Made by a program: the position numbers and the translations under genes. The notes beneath the pieces were generated by a model. It was not told where the DNA came from. It worked only from the letters and a program-made list of their open reading frames with translations, and did no database searches. Shown one piece after another: positions 36,089 through 47,706 of a stretch of 64,000 bases of DNA (its first letter is position 1; each line of letters starts with the position of its first letter). This DNA is from Pycnopodia helianthoides. Taxonomy: Eukaryota > Echinodermata > Asteroidea > Forcipulatida > Asteriidae. The stretch covers positions 7,115,097-7,179,096 of the forward strand of contig CM063244.1 of the NCBI GenBank assembly GCA_032158295.1, written 5' to 3'.

Positions 36089-36472
36089 AAACTGAATGGG
36101 AAAATTTAAGGTTGAACAATTAAGGAGAATTTTAAAAGAAAGTTATATTTCATGGAAAACTACAGTCTTCGTTCCAGTTGTTTTCTTGTTTTCGATGCCC
36201 GAAAGACTTGCACAGTCTATTGTTATCACTGTTCCCTGTGTCTAAAGGAGAAAGCTCTTTTATTGCAACTCTCCATTCTGCAGAAAGGTTGGATTCGTCA
36301 CGACTCAAGACTCAGACATGAACTCCATGACTCGTGACTCACACTCCATCCACATGACTCCGGACTGAATCCATGTTTCAGAAATCCACATTTTAGTCTG
36401 GTGACGACTACTGCGACTGAAAACAAGTAAAGAGATAAGTTGCCAAGTGCCTTAATTCCAAACCAAACTTAC
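34826..36472. other. Intronic stretch of the EEP gene, no feature recognised
   Basis: Holds a G run near 35938 and a long A run at 36058-36085. No exon with matching phase was found between the two flanking coding exons. Confidence 0.5.
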
Positions 36473-36692
36473 CATGTTACTGAACGTAAACCCGTTTTTG
36501 TTTGGGTTCACCTCAGCCCAGGCATCCAAGTAAGGCACAAGCTCCGCCTCTATGGTGGGGTTTTTCTGGGCGGCGTACTTGGGGCATTTGTTGCTCGTTG
36601 AAAAGTACCCATAGAGGAGGCCTCTAGCGGCCATGGATAGTCCGTATATGTATTCAAGTCGCCCATTATGATGGAGTTAGCTGGTCTTGAAG
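36473..36692 (-). CDS. EEP-fold phosphodiesterase, GDLN exon with an apparent frameshift
   Basis: The acceptor tcttatctcttccccag|CT and donor ATG|gtaagt are both good. Entering in phase 1, as the exon at 49833 requires, the frame reads ...NSIIMGDLNTYTDYPWP, containing the GDxN catalytic motif whose Asp and Asn line the EEP active site. That frame then hits TAG at about 36554. A second frame, from about 36635 to the donor, gives LLYGYFSTSNKCPKYAAQ... then PYLDAWAEV and GFTFSNM. It leaves in phase 0, exactly as the terminal exon needs. The 220-base exon is therefore one base short (or two long) somewhere between about 36560 and 36640. G/C-rich third positions favour the second frame from about 36630 onward. 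This is either an assembly or sequencing error or a genuine inactivating mutation. Confidence 0.8.
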
Positions 36693-36971
36693 CTGGGGAA
36701 GAGATAAGATTTGCATACAAAATGTATTTACTAGGGTGGGGGTATTAATGATTAATGTCTAGGTTCTGTCAATCATAATTGCAGAAAAATGTAATGTGTT
36801 GCATCATCAGGCTGGTGCATCTGATGGATGAATTAATAGATGTCGACGGAAACCGTCATCCGTCCAATCGGCCATCAACATTCACGTCCCAAATTTGTAT
36901 CACCATTATCCTCATCATCATTAGCTGCTGACGAGTGCCAATCAATGTGAATCGTACCAATGTAAAGTGTC

Positions 36972-37116
36972 GGCACCCTGTCCGAATTGGCGGCTGCAGC
37001 GTCCACTGATGCGGCTGTTTCTAAGGGCGTTGCTATGGGTATCCTGTGCTTCGACGCTTGGTTAAGTGACGATCAAGCCGCAGCCGAAGCCGCAGCTGCT
37101 AATTCGAAAACGGCCT
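36972..37116. mobile_element. GC-rich fold-back repeat, family I, copy 2
   Basis: The left arm 'ctgtccgaattggcggctgcagc' is mirrored by 'gccgcagctgctaattcgaaaacgg' at the right. It is related to 54653-54780. Confidence 0.55.
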
Positions 37117-37911
37117 GATGTTGTGGTGTGGCTATGTTTGTCAGGTTCCTTGTATACACATGAGGCAAAATTGTATGTTCTAATTCTGAATCAGAAAGGT
37201 ATCAGACCACAGAGGGCACAACTTCATGAGTTGCTTAAACATGCTACAATCATATGCTCAACAGTTTTCTGCTGAGTAACAACAAGCAGGGCACAGCTGC
37301 AAACAGTACAATGCAGGGCATTTTTGGCAGGTAACTCTTTTCTGGTAGTAAGCACAAATGTTGTGCCTAAGCAGCTCTTTGAAATTGATTCCTGGTGGAC
37401 AATCAAATACAGGGCAACAACATTTGCGCTTTTTTTTTTAGCCAAAATGAATCTTAAATAGGAACTTTGAGAGGCAATGTTAAAGAAGACACACCAGGTT
37501 ACTCTTAAAGTTTCTGGCAATAGTGCTTGTTTGTTTGCCCCCACCCCCCCCCCCTCCATCGAAGGCCAAAGTTCAAAGAGCTGATTTGGTATACAAACTG
37601 ATGATGAACAGAGCCAACCGAAAGCTTATTATCGATCAGGATCTGAGAATGATCCCATCAAAGTACAAGTATAAGTCAAAAACAGTTCTGAGAAAATGGG
37701 TTTACCCGGTGTAAGTCCACTGCCACCGGAACATTCCCTCAGAACCCCTCCATTAGTTCCAAGAAACAAATTCCAAAGAAACCTGCACAAACATTTGGTG
37801 CATACTGAAAGAACGAAGGATCAGAAGACTGTGCACTACTAGGTGGCAGCAGAGATACCACGTAAATTACCATTGTTTGCAAATATTTCCGAGAACGATG
37901 AGTGAAGTGTA

Positions 37912-38232
37912 CTGCCTGGGCCGAGCGGTAAAAGCGCACTGGGACTCCATGCAGCTCTGGAGTTTCTGATCAGCAGAGTGCCGGGGGTTCGAGTCCCGGT
38001 CTTGACACTTGTGTCCTTTATAAAAGCAAGATGCTTCACCATGATTGCTTCGTCCTTCGAATGAGACGTACAACCGCAAGTCTCGTGTGTGTTGTGTAAT
38101 GCACGTAAAAGAACCAAGTGCACTTGTCGTTTTAAAGAGATTGGGTTTGCTCCGGTGTTTTCTGGTATGGTTGGCTGCAGTACCACAGCACCTTGTAAAC
38201 TATGGTGATGTAAATAAGTCGGTCTCATAATT
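37912..38232 (+). mobile_element. tRNA-derived SINE, long copy
   Basis: The head at the left has box A 'ggccgagcggtaaaagcgc' and box B 'gggttcgagtcccgg', one of the best matches in the window. The body runs through 'cttcgtccttcgaatgagacgta' and 'gcacgtaaaagaacc' to 'ccttgtaaactatg..ggtctcataa'. It is opposite in orientation to the 13107 and 43068 copies. Confidence 0.8.
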
Positions 38233-38612
38233 TTAAGCAAAGCTCCGCATACCTTGTGGGAAAAATAATGAGACGCCTTCAGTCGTGGTAAAGCGATGTT
38301 AGAAATGTGTATTACTACCTGATATTAAGTCTGCTGTCACCTATAGTGCCCCATAGGTCTCCCTAGTTTGAGGTATTGCATGGTGAAGATAGATTCGTTA
38401 TTAAGAAATGGTTTAAAAAGGGCACACCGTAACAAGTACAAGCTCTTCTTAGAAGAAGCGATGGCTGTTGGGAAGTTTCAAATGGCAATCGTTGTCATCA
38501 GAGCATGACGATGGCTGGAGCACAGTCCAGGATACCTTTAAAAACACATCATGGTTCCCAAGTTCATTACGGAGAGCCCCCCCTCCTCCTTAGTACATGT
38601 ATGAACAGGCCT

Positions 38613-38774
38613 GGGGTCGATTTCACAAAACTCTTCCTAACTTAGGACTAGTCCTAGGCAATGCTAAGAGATAGTACTAGTCCTAACTACTGGTCCTAAC
38701 TTAGGACTAGTCATATCTCTTAGCATTGCCTAGGACTAGTCCTAAGTTAGGAAGAGTTTTGTGAAATCGACCCC
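38613..38774. mobile_element. Near-perfect palindromic fold-back element, family F
   Basis: It begins GGGGTCGATTTCACAAAAC and ends with the reverse complement. The outer 61 bases of each arm match perfectly, and pairing continues with a two-base interruption to within a few bases of the centre. The arms are themselves built of repeated CCTAACTTAGGACTAGTCCTA words. The lack of divergence between arms suggests recent origin or gene-conversion-like upkeep. Confidence 0.85.
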
Positions 38775-38789
38775 TGGGCCCCCTTTTTA

Positions 38790-38957
38790 CCGAGCTACTA
38801 ACCACAAAAAGTAGCTAAGCACAACAAAATGATGCTTTCCTGAATAAGGTACAAGCCCAAATATCATGTCACATGTACCATAATGTGACTGGTATCCTGA
38901 TCACATTTGCTTAGCAGCAAAATGTTAAGTAATATCTTCTGCTGGAATTGGGCACTG
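38790..38957. mobile_element. Interspersed repeat, family G, copy 2
   Basis: Shares 'aaaaagtagctaagcac', 'catgtcacatgtaccat', 'gactggtatcctg' and 'ttgcttagcagcaaaatgttaagtaat' with 63853-64000. Confidence 0.6.
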
Positions 38958-39517
38958 ATATCTTGTTGTTGAAAAGGGCAAGCATGTTTTTCGTTTAGTA
39001 AAGGGCAACTCCATGTGGGAAAATTAAAACTTTCTAAGGGAGAATTTCAAGGGGGACCAAGGCAATGCCAGGTGCTTGGAGGCAGTCGCCCCCATTGTCT
39101 TCGTTATTAAGTGATCAGGCCTGCATGAATCTTCATTGTATGAGGTGTAAAAACCTACATCATTCAAGGCCCAATACGTTGTGTGTCTTCTCCAAAAGGT
39201 GCACGGCCGTCTCCCTGTGAGCCAATGCTTATTAAATTGGTATGTGAAAGACATGTATTATAACACTCCATGAGAAATGTCACATTGAGTCCATCGCTAT
39301 GGGATGCAGCAAACCTTCCCGGATGATATCATCACTGTGATATGAACTATAATATGCAGGCCAGCGCCCAACCAACTATGTTTATACACGTTAAGGGCAA
39401 ACTCTGAGCTGAATTTCACCAAAGCGCTATCAGATTCATCTTAAGATGAGTTTGACAAGTAGTTCATCAGGCTCAGATACAAAGTCAATATGCCAGGCCT
39501 GATACTTTGTTCTGTTA

Positions 39518-40350
39518 AGGGCAAAGCAGTTTTTCCCTTTATAGTAAAGGACACTTCTATGGGGTTCATTTTAATTTCTAATGGAACATTGATAGGGGCA
39601 CCGAGGCAATGGCCATTAGAGGCATAGAGGTGATTGCCTTCATTGCCCCGTGAGGTTGTGAGGACAAGGCAGATTAAAGGAACATTACAGAATTGTTTTT
39701 TTTTTTTTTTTACTAACAAAACAGTTGCTGGCAGTGAAAGCACTTTATGTAATCCACCATAGACATAAACTGACAAACCTGTAGAAGTTTGAGATCGATC
39801 GGCCAGCTGGGTCACGAGAAAATAGTGAAAAACCGATTACACATTTGCATGAAATCATATAGATTCAACAAATGAATAAAACGCTCACTGAGCGATAAAC
39901 TCCAATCGGAAAATTAGTTTATTCATTTCTCATCAAATATAGCATTTCAGACAGAAATATTTCAAGGGATGTTTTCTACTATAATGATCATCATTAGACC
40001 GTGTAAGTTTTATGTAAATCTGTGATCAAAAGTATATTTTACAAGTTTTTTTCTTACCAATTCTGTAATGTTCCTTTAAGGGCAAAGCAGGTTTTCCTTT
40101 TATAGTAAAGGACACTTCTATGGGGTTCATTTTAATTTCTAATGGAACATTGAGAGGGGCACCGAGGCAATGTCCATTAGGGGCATAGAGGTGATTGCCT
40201 TCATTGCCCCGTGAGGTTGTGAGGACAAGGCATTTTTCCTTAAATTAAGTAAAGGACACTTCTATGGGGTAAATTGGAATTTTTACTTGAACATTAAGAG
40301 GGGCACCAAGGCCATGAGGGACATAGATGCGATTGCCTCCATTACCTCCG
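39518..40350. repeat. Tandem about-155-bp repeat split by a family A MITE
   Basis: The unit at 39518-39672 ('gggcaaagca.tttt..cctttatagtaaaggacacttctatgggg' through 'gtgaggacaaggca') is repeated almost exactly at 40080-40230. A diverged third unit follows at 40231-40350. The 39674-40079 MITE lies exactly between units one and two. Older relatives are at about 38990-39110 and, inverted, about 48060-48125. Confidence 0.8.
39674..40079 (+). mobile_element. TTAA-flanked MITE, family A, copy 3
   Basis: TTAA at 39674-39677 and 40076-40079 with the family's inverted AGGAACATTACAGAATTG ends. Nearly identical to copies 2 and 4. Confidence 0.9.
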
Positions 40351-40867
40351 TGAAGTATCACACCCAAAATTCATTTTCTTAAGCACAAGAAGTATAGCTC
40401 TCTATAAGGCCAACAACTTTGCTTTATACTAGAATAAAGTTACCAGCCAAAATACTTGTTCACAAATACCAATTATACATGATGCACCTTTAACTAATTC
40501 TACACAACATTTCTGCAACATTATTAAAGAGTGACTAACGTCTGATTTGGATGATGGAGACGTCAACTCTGCCAAACCCCTTCGTCTCTCTCTCTCCCTC
40601 TCTCTAAAAATCCTTCTTAACAAACACACGGTCAAATCATTTACACAAGGAAAGAAAAAACAACAACAGCAGAAAAGTCAAGGGTCGTCAATGTATACAT
40701 GCCTGAGTAACCTATAAAAGGCATTTGGTGTGACACCTACTTGAACTCATTATCCAAGGATTAGAAAGAACTGCACAACTGTATTTACGCACCCCGCCCC
40801 CGCCATGTGTGTACATTTAATTAGGCCACATTATAAAGATCCAACCATCTGTCCAAATACTTTCTTT

Positions 40868-41237
40868 TTAAAGGCACGGTACACATTTTTGGTAATGACT
40901 CTGAAAATTAATGGCAGTAAAAACTTACTTGGTAAAGAGTACAGCAGCTTTGGGTAGTAAAATTAGTTTTTGAGAAACTTTTAACTTCGAAGTACTACGG
41001 TTATGGAAAATACATCACTTTTTATTCCCCACAATTTAATATCTGAGAGCAAACTGTGTATTCCTATGGGGAATATTCTTCCTGCGTGGAAATATTCGCT
41101 CCGGTTTTTCGGTGATATCTCAAAAACGCGGCCACCTTTTAAAGTGAAATTTTCACAGGTTAGTTTTATTGTATGTACCTACATTTATAAAGGATTAACA
41201 CAAGGCTCCAATTACCAAACGTGTACTGTGCCTTTAA
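40868..41237 (+). mobile_element. TTAA-flanked MITE, family D, copy 1
   Basis: TTAAAGGCACGGTACAC on the left and GTGTACTGTGCCTTTAA on the right form inverted ends bounded by TTAA. The interior ('ggaatattcttcctgcgtggaaatattcgctcc') recurs at 50949-51329. Confidence 0.85.
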
Positions 41238-41578
41238 AGGAATGGATTGGTCATGCATGCTGGCTGAGACGGTTTTGCATACAATGTCTCATCACAGCCG
41301 TCTTAGCATCTGTGATAACATGTGCATTATTGTTTGATACTAAATAAGGGCTCCAAGGTCAAAATCAGTTTTGTGATCCACTCATTCTCCAATATGAAAA
41401 TGAAAAAATAACAATTGCAAGTAAACCTCGCGTTAAAATGGTGTGAACTGCCACTGTGATTGAAACCCTTCAGGTGCAATTTGTTTGGTCAGAGTCCCCA
41501 AAAGTTCGATGGCGTCACATTTCAAATGATATGGTCTGTACATTTCTGTACGGATGATTTTCAGTTAAATTACACTAT

Positions 41579-42223
41579 ACACTCAAAAAACTTCCGGGTC
41601 AGACCGGATCTGAGTACGGTGGGGTCTGACCCATTTCTGGGTCAGTATGACCCGGAATCTGTGTCGAAATGACCCAGCGTAAAATGGGTGTAACTGACGA
41701 AGAATCTGAAGAAGAAAAAAAAAATTACTTGTTTGAAGGCAGTGGACACTATTGGTAATTACTCAAAACAATTGTTAACATAAAAACTTACTTGGTAGCG
41801 AGCAATGGAGAGCTGTTGATAGTATATAACATTGTGAGAAACGGCTCCCTCTGAAGTAACGTAGTTTTTGAGAAAGAATTACTTTCTCAGTAAAATATTT
41901 GATTTGATTTTGAGACCTCACGCGTGAGGTCTCGAAATCAAGCAATCAAGCATCTGAAAGCACACAACTTCGTGTGACAAGGGTGTTTTTTCTTCCATTA
42001 TTATCTCGCAACTTCGACGACCAATTGAGTTCAAATTTTCACAGGTTTGTTATTTTGTGCTTGTGTTGATATACACCAAGTGAGAAGACTGGTCTTTGAC
42101 AATTACCAAAGGTGTCCAGTGTCTTTAAGCCACAATCCGAGTCAGCCTGACCCTGGAAATGGGTCAGACTTGAGGCTTCCTTGGACCCGGACTCCGGGTC
42201 AATGCTGACCCGGGAAATGTTAG
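41579..42223 (+). mobile_element. GGGTCA-rich repeat, family H, copy 2, interrupted
   Basis: The left part (41579-41732) has 'acactcaaaa' then ACCCG/GGGTCA words. The right part (42129-42223) has 'gactccgggtcaatgctgacccggga' and ends TTAGAGTG. A complete family C MITE (41733-42128) sits between them. Compare the uninterrupted copy at 9612-9865. Confidence 0.65.
41733..42128 (+). mobile_element. TTAA-type MITE, family C, copy 3, nested in family H
   Basis: Near-identical to the 15870 copy, with the central palindrome TTTTGAGACCTCA-CGCG-TGAGGTCTCGAAA at about 41908-41940. The right TTAA is intact (42125-42128); the left is altered to TTGA. Confidence 0.85.
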
Positions 42224-43067
42224 AGTGCACGTCAGATGAGAACCCCTCACAGGTAAATCTGATAATGACCTGTACATGGCACTCAAAAGAAAGACGGTAT
42301 GTGACGAACCGCAGTCAAACAAATTCCAGACAAATTTCTGACACACTAACAAAAAAAAAGGCTCCCCGAGTCTGCATGGGTTGAAATTCCTTATGGTAGT
42401 AATTTGCCGATAATCACAGCAGTCCCAACGGCCGTTTAAAAAGGCACGTTCTGCAAGTATTTCACTCCAGACGAGAGGGAACAAAATAATATCTTTGAAC
42501 ATGAAGTGACAACGATGAGACAGAATGATAAACAGTCGGCCATGCCCTGATGGGGGTACTTTGTACCTGCTCACCCTTCGTAACTGCAAGGCATGCCCGA
42601 GTCTTCAGTGTAAATTTTCACAGCTCCTTGCTGGGGAAATGTTCCCCCAGGACGCCTGTTTTAATCAATAAGAGGTCAAATATTATAGTGTGCCCTAGTT
42701 AGTGCTGAACTTTTCGTCACCTTTTTTTTTTAAGTGCTATTTATTTCCTGTGTCTTGTTCGAATCTATTCGAATTCTTCGTAGACAGATAAATAGTGTTT
42801 GTTCATCTAAAAACATTGACATGACATGAATTTTATCATTGGATTTAAATTGATCCTTCCGGAACTAATAATATAGATATATATTTTTTAATATTTCGTG
42901 AAATTTTCTTTCAAATACAAAAACGTCTGCTGTGATTAAAGAGTTTGTTCAGCATGAGTAATGTAATAATATTATGTTGGCCTATACAGCGCACATCTAC
43001 CAGAAAGATACTAAGGGCGCTTTAACAAACAGAATCATTTTAAGACAGGTTTTTTTAATTTTTTTTT

Positions 43068-43378
43068 AATTATGAGACCAATTTATGTAGCACCTTATAA
43101 GGACTTACGAGGTGCTGCGGCGTGTTCAGCAGCCACTGCCAGAAACACCGGGGCAATTCACTTCTCTCAGTGATTAGTGTTACTGGGTTCTTTTATGTGC
43201 ACTAAAGACCGCGCGGAACATGCGGCTTTACGTCCCATCCGAAGGACGAAGCAATAATCATAATGGTTAAGTGTCTTGCTTATGGACACAAGTGTCAAGA
43301 CCGGAACTCGGACCCACACTCTGCTGATTAGAAACTCCGGAGCATGATTCCGGTGCCCTTAACCGCTCGGCCTCAACA
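43068..43378 (-). mobile_element. tRNA-derived SINE, full-length-like copy
   Basis: Aligns along its whole length with 13107-13435. The right end has the reverse of box A ('accgctcggcctcaaca') and a decayed box B ('ggaactcggaccc'). Confidence 0.78.
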
Positions 43379-43716
43379 TGCCGTTAACAATACGCATCTT
43401 GAAACCAACAAATCAGTCACAGGAATCGGTGTGGTTTTATGAAAAGAACACTTAAGAAAAAACAAATGATCTAAAATCCAATTGTTAGATGCGTCTGGAA
43501 AAAAACCCGTACTATACTTTTCCTTTAACCTTTAACTATTTGCCAACAAGAGGCCTTCCATCCAATCAGTAACAAAACAATCAAGCCAACGTAATGGTTG
43601 GTAAACAACCCCCATCGGAGGAAACAGCTAAGACAACTAAATGCCAGCTTGCGAACTGCCGTCTACACGTCACAGTGAGTTACAAATAGATTGTTTTTAA
43701 AGTCCAACTGTCGAGT

Positions 43717-44355
43717 GTCATGGCCGAGCGGTCTGGTGCACCGGACTCTTGCGTTCTGGCGCTTTCAGAGTGTGGGTTCAGGTCCCGGTCATGACACTTG
43801 CGTCCTCGAGCAAGACACTTAAAGCACATGTTAAACATTGGCAATGTTCAAGGACTTTGTGTGATCCAGCATATACATGAAATAACAAAACTGTGAAATG
43901 TTAAGCTCAATCGGTCTTCGGAGCCATGAGAAAATAGTGAAAAAACCAATTATGTGTTTTCACTGTTTACAAACATCGGTTTTGGACATGCGCGATTAAG
44001 ACTAATTGTTTTACTCATTTCCTAAAAAACTAAAGCATTTCAAGCAAAACTATTTCAAGGGAAGCTTTCCACCATGACCATCTTTATATACCTTGTATAA
44101 GTTATGTGCAAATCTGTGAACCTTTATAATTTCAATCTTATACCAATGTTGTACACACCCTTTAAAACCATACTTCCTTCGTCCTGGAACGTTTAGCTGT
44201 AATTCATGTGTGTTATTTATGGCACGCAAACGAGCCCAAGACACTTATTAAGAGTAAGTATAGCTTGCCGCAATGTTTCTGACATGGTTAACTGCACATT
44301 TCAATACATCACTTTGTAAACCCTTACAAATACAAGAGCTCATAATTTAAACATA
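43717..44355 (+). mobile_element. tRNA-derived SINE split by a nested MITE
   Basis: The head (43717-43818) has box A 'tggccgagcggtctgg' and box B 'gggttcaggtcccggt', then 'gagcaagacactta'. The body resumes after 44165 with 'ccttcgtcctgg', 'ggcacgcaaacgagcccaag', 'actttgtaaac' and 'agctcataattt', in the same order as in the 37912 copy. The intervening 43819-44165 segment is a TTAA element. Confidence 0.75.
43819..44165 (+). mobile_element. TTAA-flanked MITE, family J, nested in a SINE
   Basis: TTAA at both ends. Interior blocks ('atccagcatatacatgaaataacaaa', 'gccatgagaaaatagtgaaaaa', 'tttcaagggaag') show distant kinship to family A. A partial inverted relative lies at about 63192-63345. Confidence 0.75.
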
Positions 44356-46795
44356 GCTTTGCATTTACATTATTTCAATTATAAAAATGTAATTCTTGTG
44401 ACAGTTTTAGGGCAAAATTTACATACTTAATCCACTCATCCCCGGCCCATAAAAGATTGACATCAAATGAATAACCTCCGAGCCTTGAGTAATTTCTCAG
44501 ACGAGCTGTGATGATTACTAGCAGAAGTTCCCCTTTAAATCATGGGCCAAATAGTCAGGAATAAAACCTCAAAGTCTCAGTTCAAACCAATGAAAAAAAA
44601 GTTGTATTAATGTTTCAATCCGTAGATTCAGTGTTTATACAATCATCTAGCCAACCCAGAATATCAAAATACCAGGTATCACCATCCGTCCAATGAGTTA
44701 TGGTGAAAACCGCCCTAAATTCAAGAAAGAAACAAAAATGCCTGCGATATCATCATCCCACTGTAAAATAGCAATTTTCCCGACCCCATTTTTTTTCTCT
44801 CGAAAAGACGTCCGTGAACGATCACGGCACAGTACCCCCCCCCCCCCGCCCCGGTGTCTCAATTGATAAATTTGCCGTGCTGGACTACCTCCGTCTGACA
44901 CCAAATCAATTCACGTGCCACACATACGCAGAAATATGTATAAAGAAAACAGAAAAATGTCAGCGCTGTCGGGTGGAAGTCACCAAATGGCGGCATGCAT
45001 TAGGTCTAACCTGGTCGGTGTGGTAACACATTAATTTGTTCTAACTCGGAAGAGTTTGAGCTCGAATAATTTAACTGGGTTAAATAATGTTTGCTCATGC
45101 AGCAGTTGTATAGACCTGAGTAGTACTTTTTGTCTGACATAATAATAAGGGGAAAAGTGGGACCTTGTTTTTTTCAGAGAATGACGAAAGAATATAGGCC
45201 TACATGGCTCCTTTACGAACATTTGAAGTGAGGCAAACATGTTGGCGTAACCCGACCGACCCTGCGTATTTTTTAATTTTTTTTTGTCAAGTGAATAAAT
45301 TGAATAGTTAAAAATCTATAGAATATACTCTAAAAACCACTTCTTGCCGTTTCTCATTGTTGCACGACGTTAGCGCGCATGGAACTTTGGAGTGCACAAT
45401 GTTTTGCACAACGAACATACAGAAGATTGCGCAGGCCCGATATTTCAGTTGTACGGAGATAGATGCACATGTACCGTTCATGTATAGTCCCGTACCAGAC
45501 TCCCACTATACTGTTTCACAATGGTGAATAAATGGGCTGCTTTCTTGGAAGTCTAAACCAATTAGAAAACATGTCATTTTCGTTGCTGGGAGAAAAAGAA
45601 AAGAAAAACACGTCAACATAACATTTAAAACAATTTGTTTAGGCCTAACTACACATGAGGTTAGTTCAACCCGATTTCAATGAATGAAACTGATAAAGGA
45701 TACACTTTTTTTTCTGGCATAACTTTGTGCCAAATGATTTAGAAACTTAAGATGTTTTCATCTGCTTTCCTTTTTTTCTACGAATTGTTTGCTTCCTAAA
45801 TGCAGTCGGACCTTAGAGTATTTCATAGTTAGGTGACAATGAAATAAGCATCTTGATAATTGAGTTGTTTTTGTCAGTTTGCTTTTTTGGACGACCTCCC
45901 ACTTCGGCTTAAAATGCCGACATTTATCAAATTCCAGTTGTATGAAAACTGATTAATAACGAAAGTACCATTCAGTCATATACAAACCTGTATGCAATGC
46001 AATTTTTCCAGGCATAACTTAAGGGTAAATGGTTCAGACGGTTTCAGATGTTTTTTTAGAGCAATTTTTTTAATGGGTTCTATTAAGGAAGGAACTTGAA
46101 GTATTTCACAAATTAAAACAAGCACCTTGGCAACTGAATTTCCTTGTCATTAGTTTTTTTTTACGAGAGCAGTTTCCACTTTTGGTAAACTTTGAAATTT
46201 ATGAACTTAAAACAAATTTTTAAAAAAGGGGAACTCTCTAAATCCTGTTTAGAACTGTATTCAGAAATAGTAAAGTTTTTTTGTTCTAAATGAATAAAAA
46301 AATAATAATACACCGTACACCCCCTTTAAAATCCCTGATTGAAAATGTGTTTTGATAAAAGAGCTTGAAAATAAAATGTGTCCAAGACTGATATGCACAG
46401 TCATATGAAACATTTACAAAACACTAGGTAGCTACGGAGAGTTAATCTCGCTCGGATTACATATCCAATGTACCGGCACAATCTCAAATGATAGCATTTT
46501 TCTTCTTCTTCATCTTTTTCTTTTTTGCGAGTGAGAGGTGTGAGGAAGACTTGACTGCCGAGGACAGCGAGAGACACAACCGACACGACGTGCTATACTA
46601 GCTTACACACAGAGGGCAGCTGCTATCAATTGGCGAGGCTACACCTTGGGCTATACACCTGCCTTGAACATTAACAGAATCATTGCTGGCTCTCAATTAA
46701 ACATGAAACTGAATAGGAGGGGAGCATGGGTTTATGATGGACAACGCACAAAACACTGGAGAAAGGGGATGATATGAACCAAACGCTAGATCGAC
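44356..46795. other. Intronic stretch of the EEP gene, no feature recognised
   Basis: Holds a C run at 44838-44850 and loosely repeated 'gcataactt..gtaaatg.ttcaga' phrases near 45720 and 46010. Those two 300-base-spaced segments look like a worn duplication. No exon was found. Confidence 0.45.
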
Positions 46796-47293
46796 TTAAA
46801 GGGTCCATGAAATGTAATTTTGTTTTTTAATTACAATCTTTAGAGATGCCCCTCTGTGTCCAATTTCACCTAATATTTTTTCAAATTTTCGTTAAGCTAT
46901 TTGAAAGGTTTTTTTTTATGTGCTTTTTGTATTTTAAGCTGATGCAAATTTCCATATTCATGAGCAAAAGTGTGATGTCATGTCGGCCAGAAATCTCAAT
47001 GCTGTAATTAGTTTATGCACAAAACATGGGCATAATTTAGGGTATTGCGCTGTCGTAAACTTTGTTTTCTTAGTGGTTTGTAGTGATGTCAATTCATGGC
47101 AGTATGCCAAAGCGCAAACTTTTCTCACAAATTCTTTTTACCAAACAAACTTTAGGGTTCACAATTGCTTTATATTTTGTTTTACACAAATGAAAACAAA
47201 TGTCTCCCGAAAATGACATCACTGCGACAGCAACCTCAGTTGTCCAGATAAGGAGAGGAAATTTAGACAATGTTTACATCAGGGGCCCTTTAA
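46796..47293. mobile_element. TTAA-bounded element, family K, about 500 bp
   Basis: Starts TTAAAGGGTCCATGAAATGTAA and ends with the inverted relative TTACATCAGGGGCCCTTTAA. Both ends carry TTAA. The termini match imperfectly over about 22 bases. No protein domain is recognised in its 78-codon frame. Confidence 0.6.
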
Positions 47294-47632
47294 GTTACAG
47301 CTGATAAGATCTGCCTTTATCGCCGGGGCCAGTGCCCTGAATATTTTAGAATTCATTTTTTTTATTATTGAGGAATTCACCGGTCAGCTGTTGAATTAAT
47401 ATATCCATTTTACGAATTGAAGTATAAATAATTGTTGAGGGGTGATCATGTGGCTGCCCCGAGGGGAGGAAATTGACTAGGGTTTAATTTCAATTTCCGT
47501 GAAGCGTCTCCCTTTACAAAAGCAAGATAAAGTCAATACTCCAACAATATGTGATTAACACATCAATTGGTATGGTGCCTAATCACCATAGAAATGAAAA
47601 TAACCAAACATGGGATGAGAGAAAAATCAAGT

Positions 47633-47706
47633 GGTCCTCATTGGGATTTGAACCCAAGACCCCCGACACTCCGGGCAGAGATGCTCTACCAACTGAGCTA
47701 TGAGGC
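47633..47706 (-). mobile_element. tRNA-like SINE head
   Basis: On the - strand GCCTCAT pairs with ATGAGGA in six of seven positions, the D arm is AGCTCAGTTGGTAGAGCA, and the T arm is TTGGGTTCAAATCCCAA. The anticodon arm does not form a normal 5-bp stem with 7-base loop, so it is probably a SINE or tRNA pseudogene. Confidence 0.5.

Noticed and set aside
42164..42589. 141-codon open frame on the - strand
   Set aside because: It runs into the GGGTCA repeat and has no recognisable motif.
47633..47706. Functional tRNA gene on the - strand
   Set aside because: D and T arms look good but the anticodon arm cannot form a normal 5-bp stem and 7-base loop.
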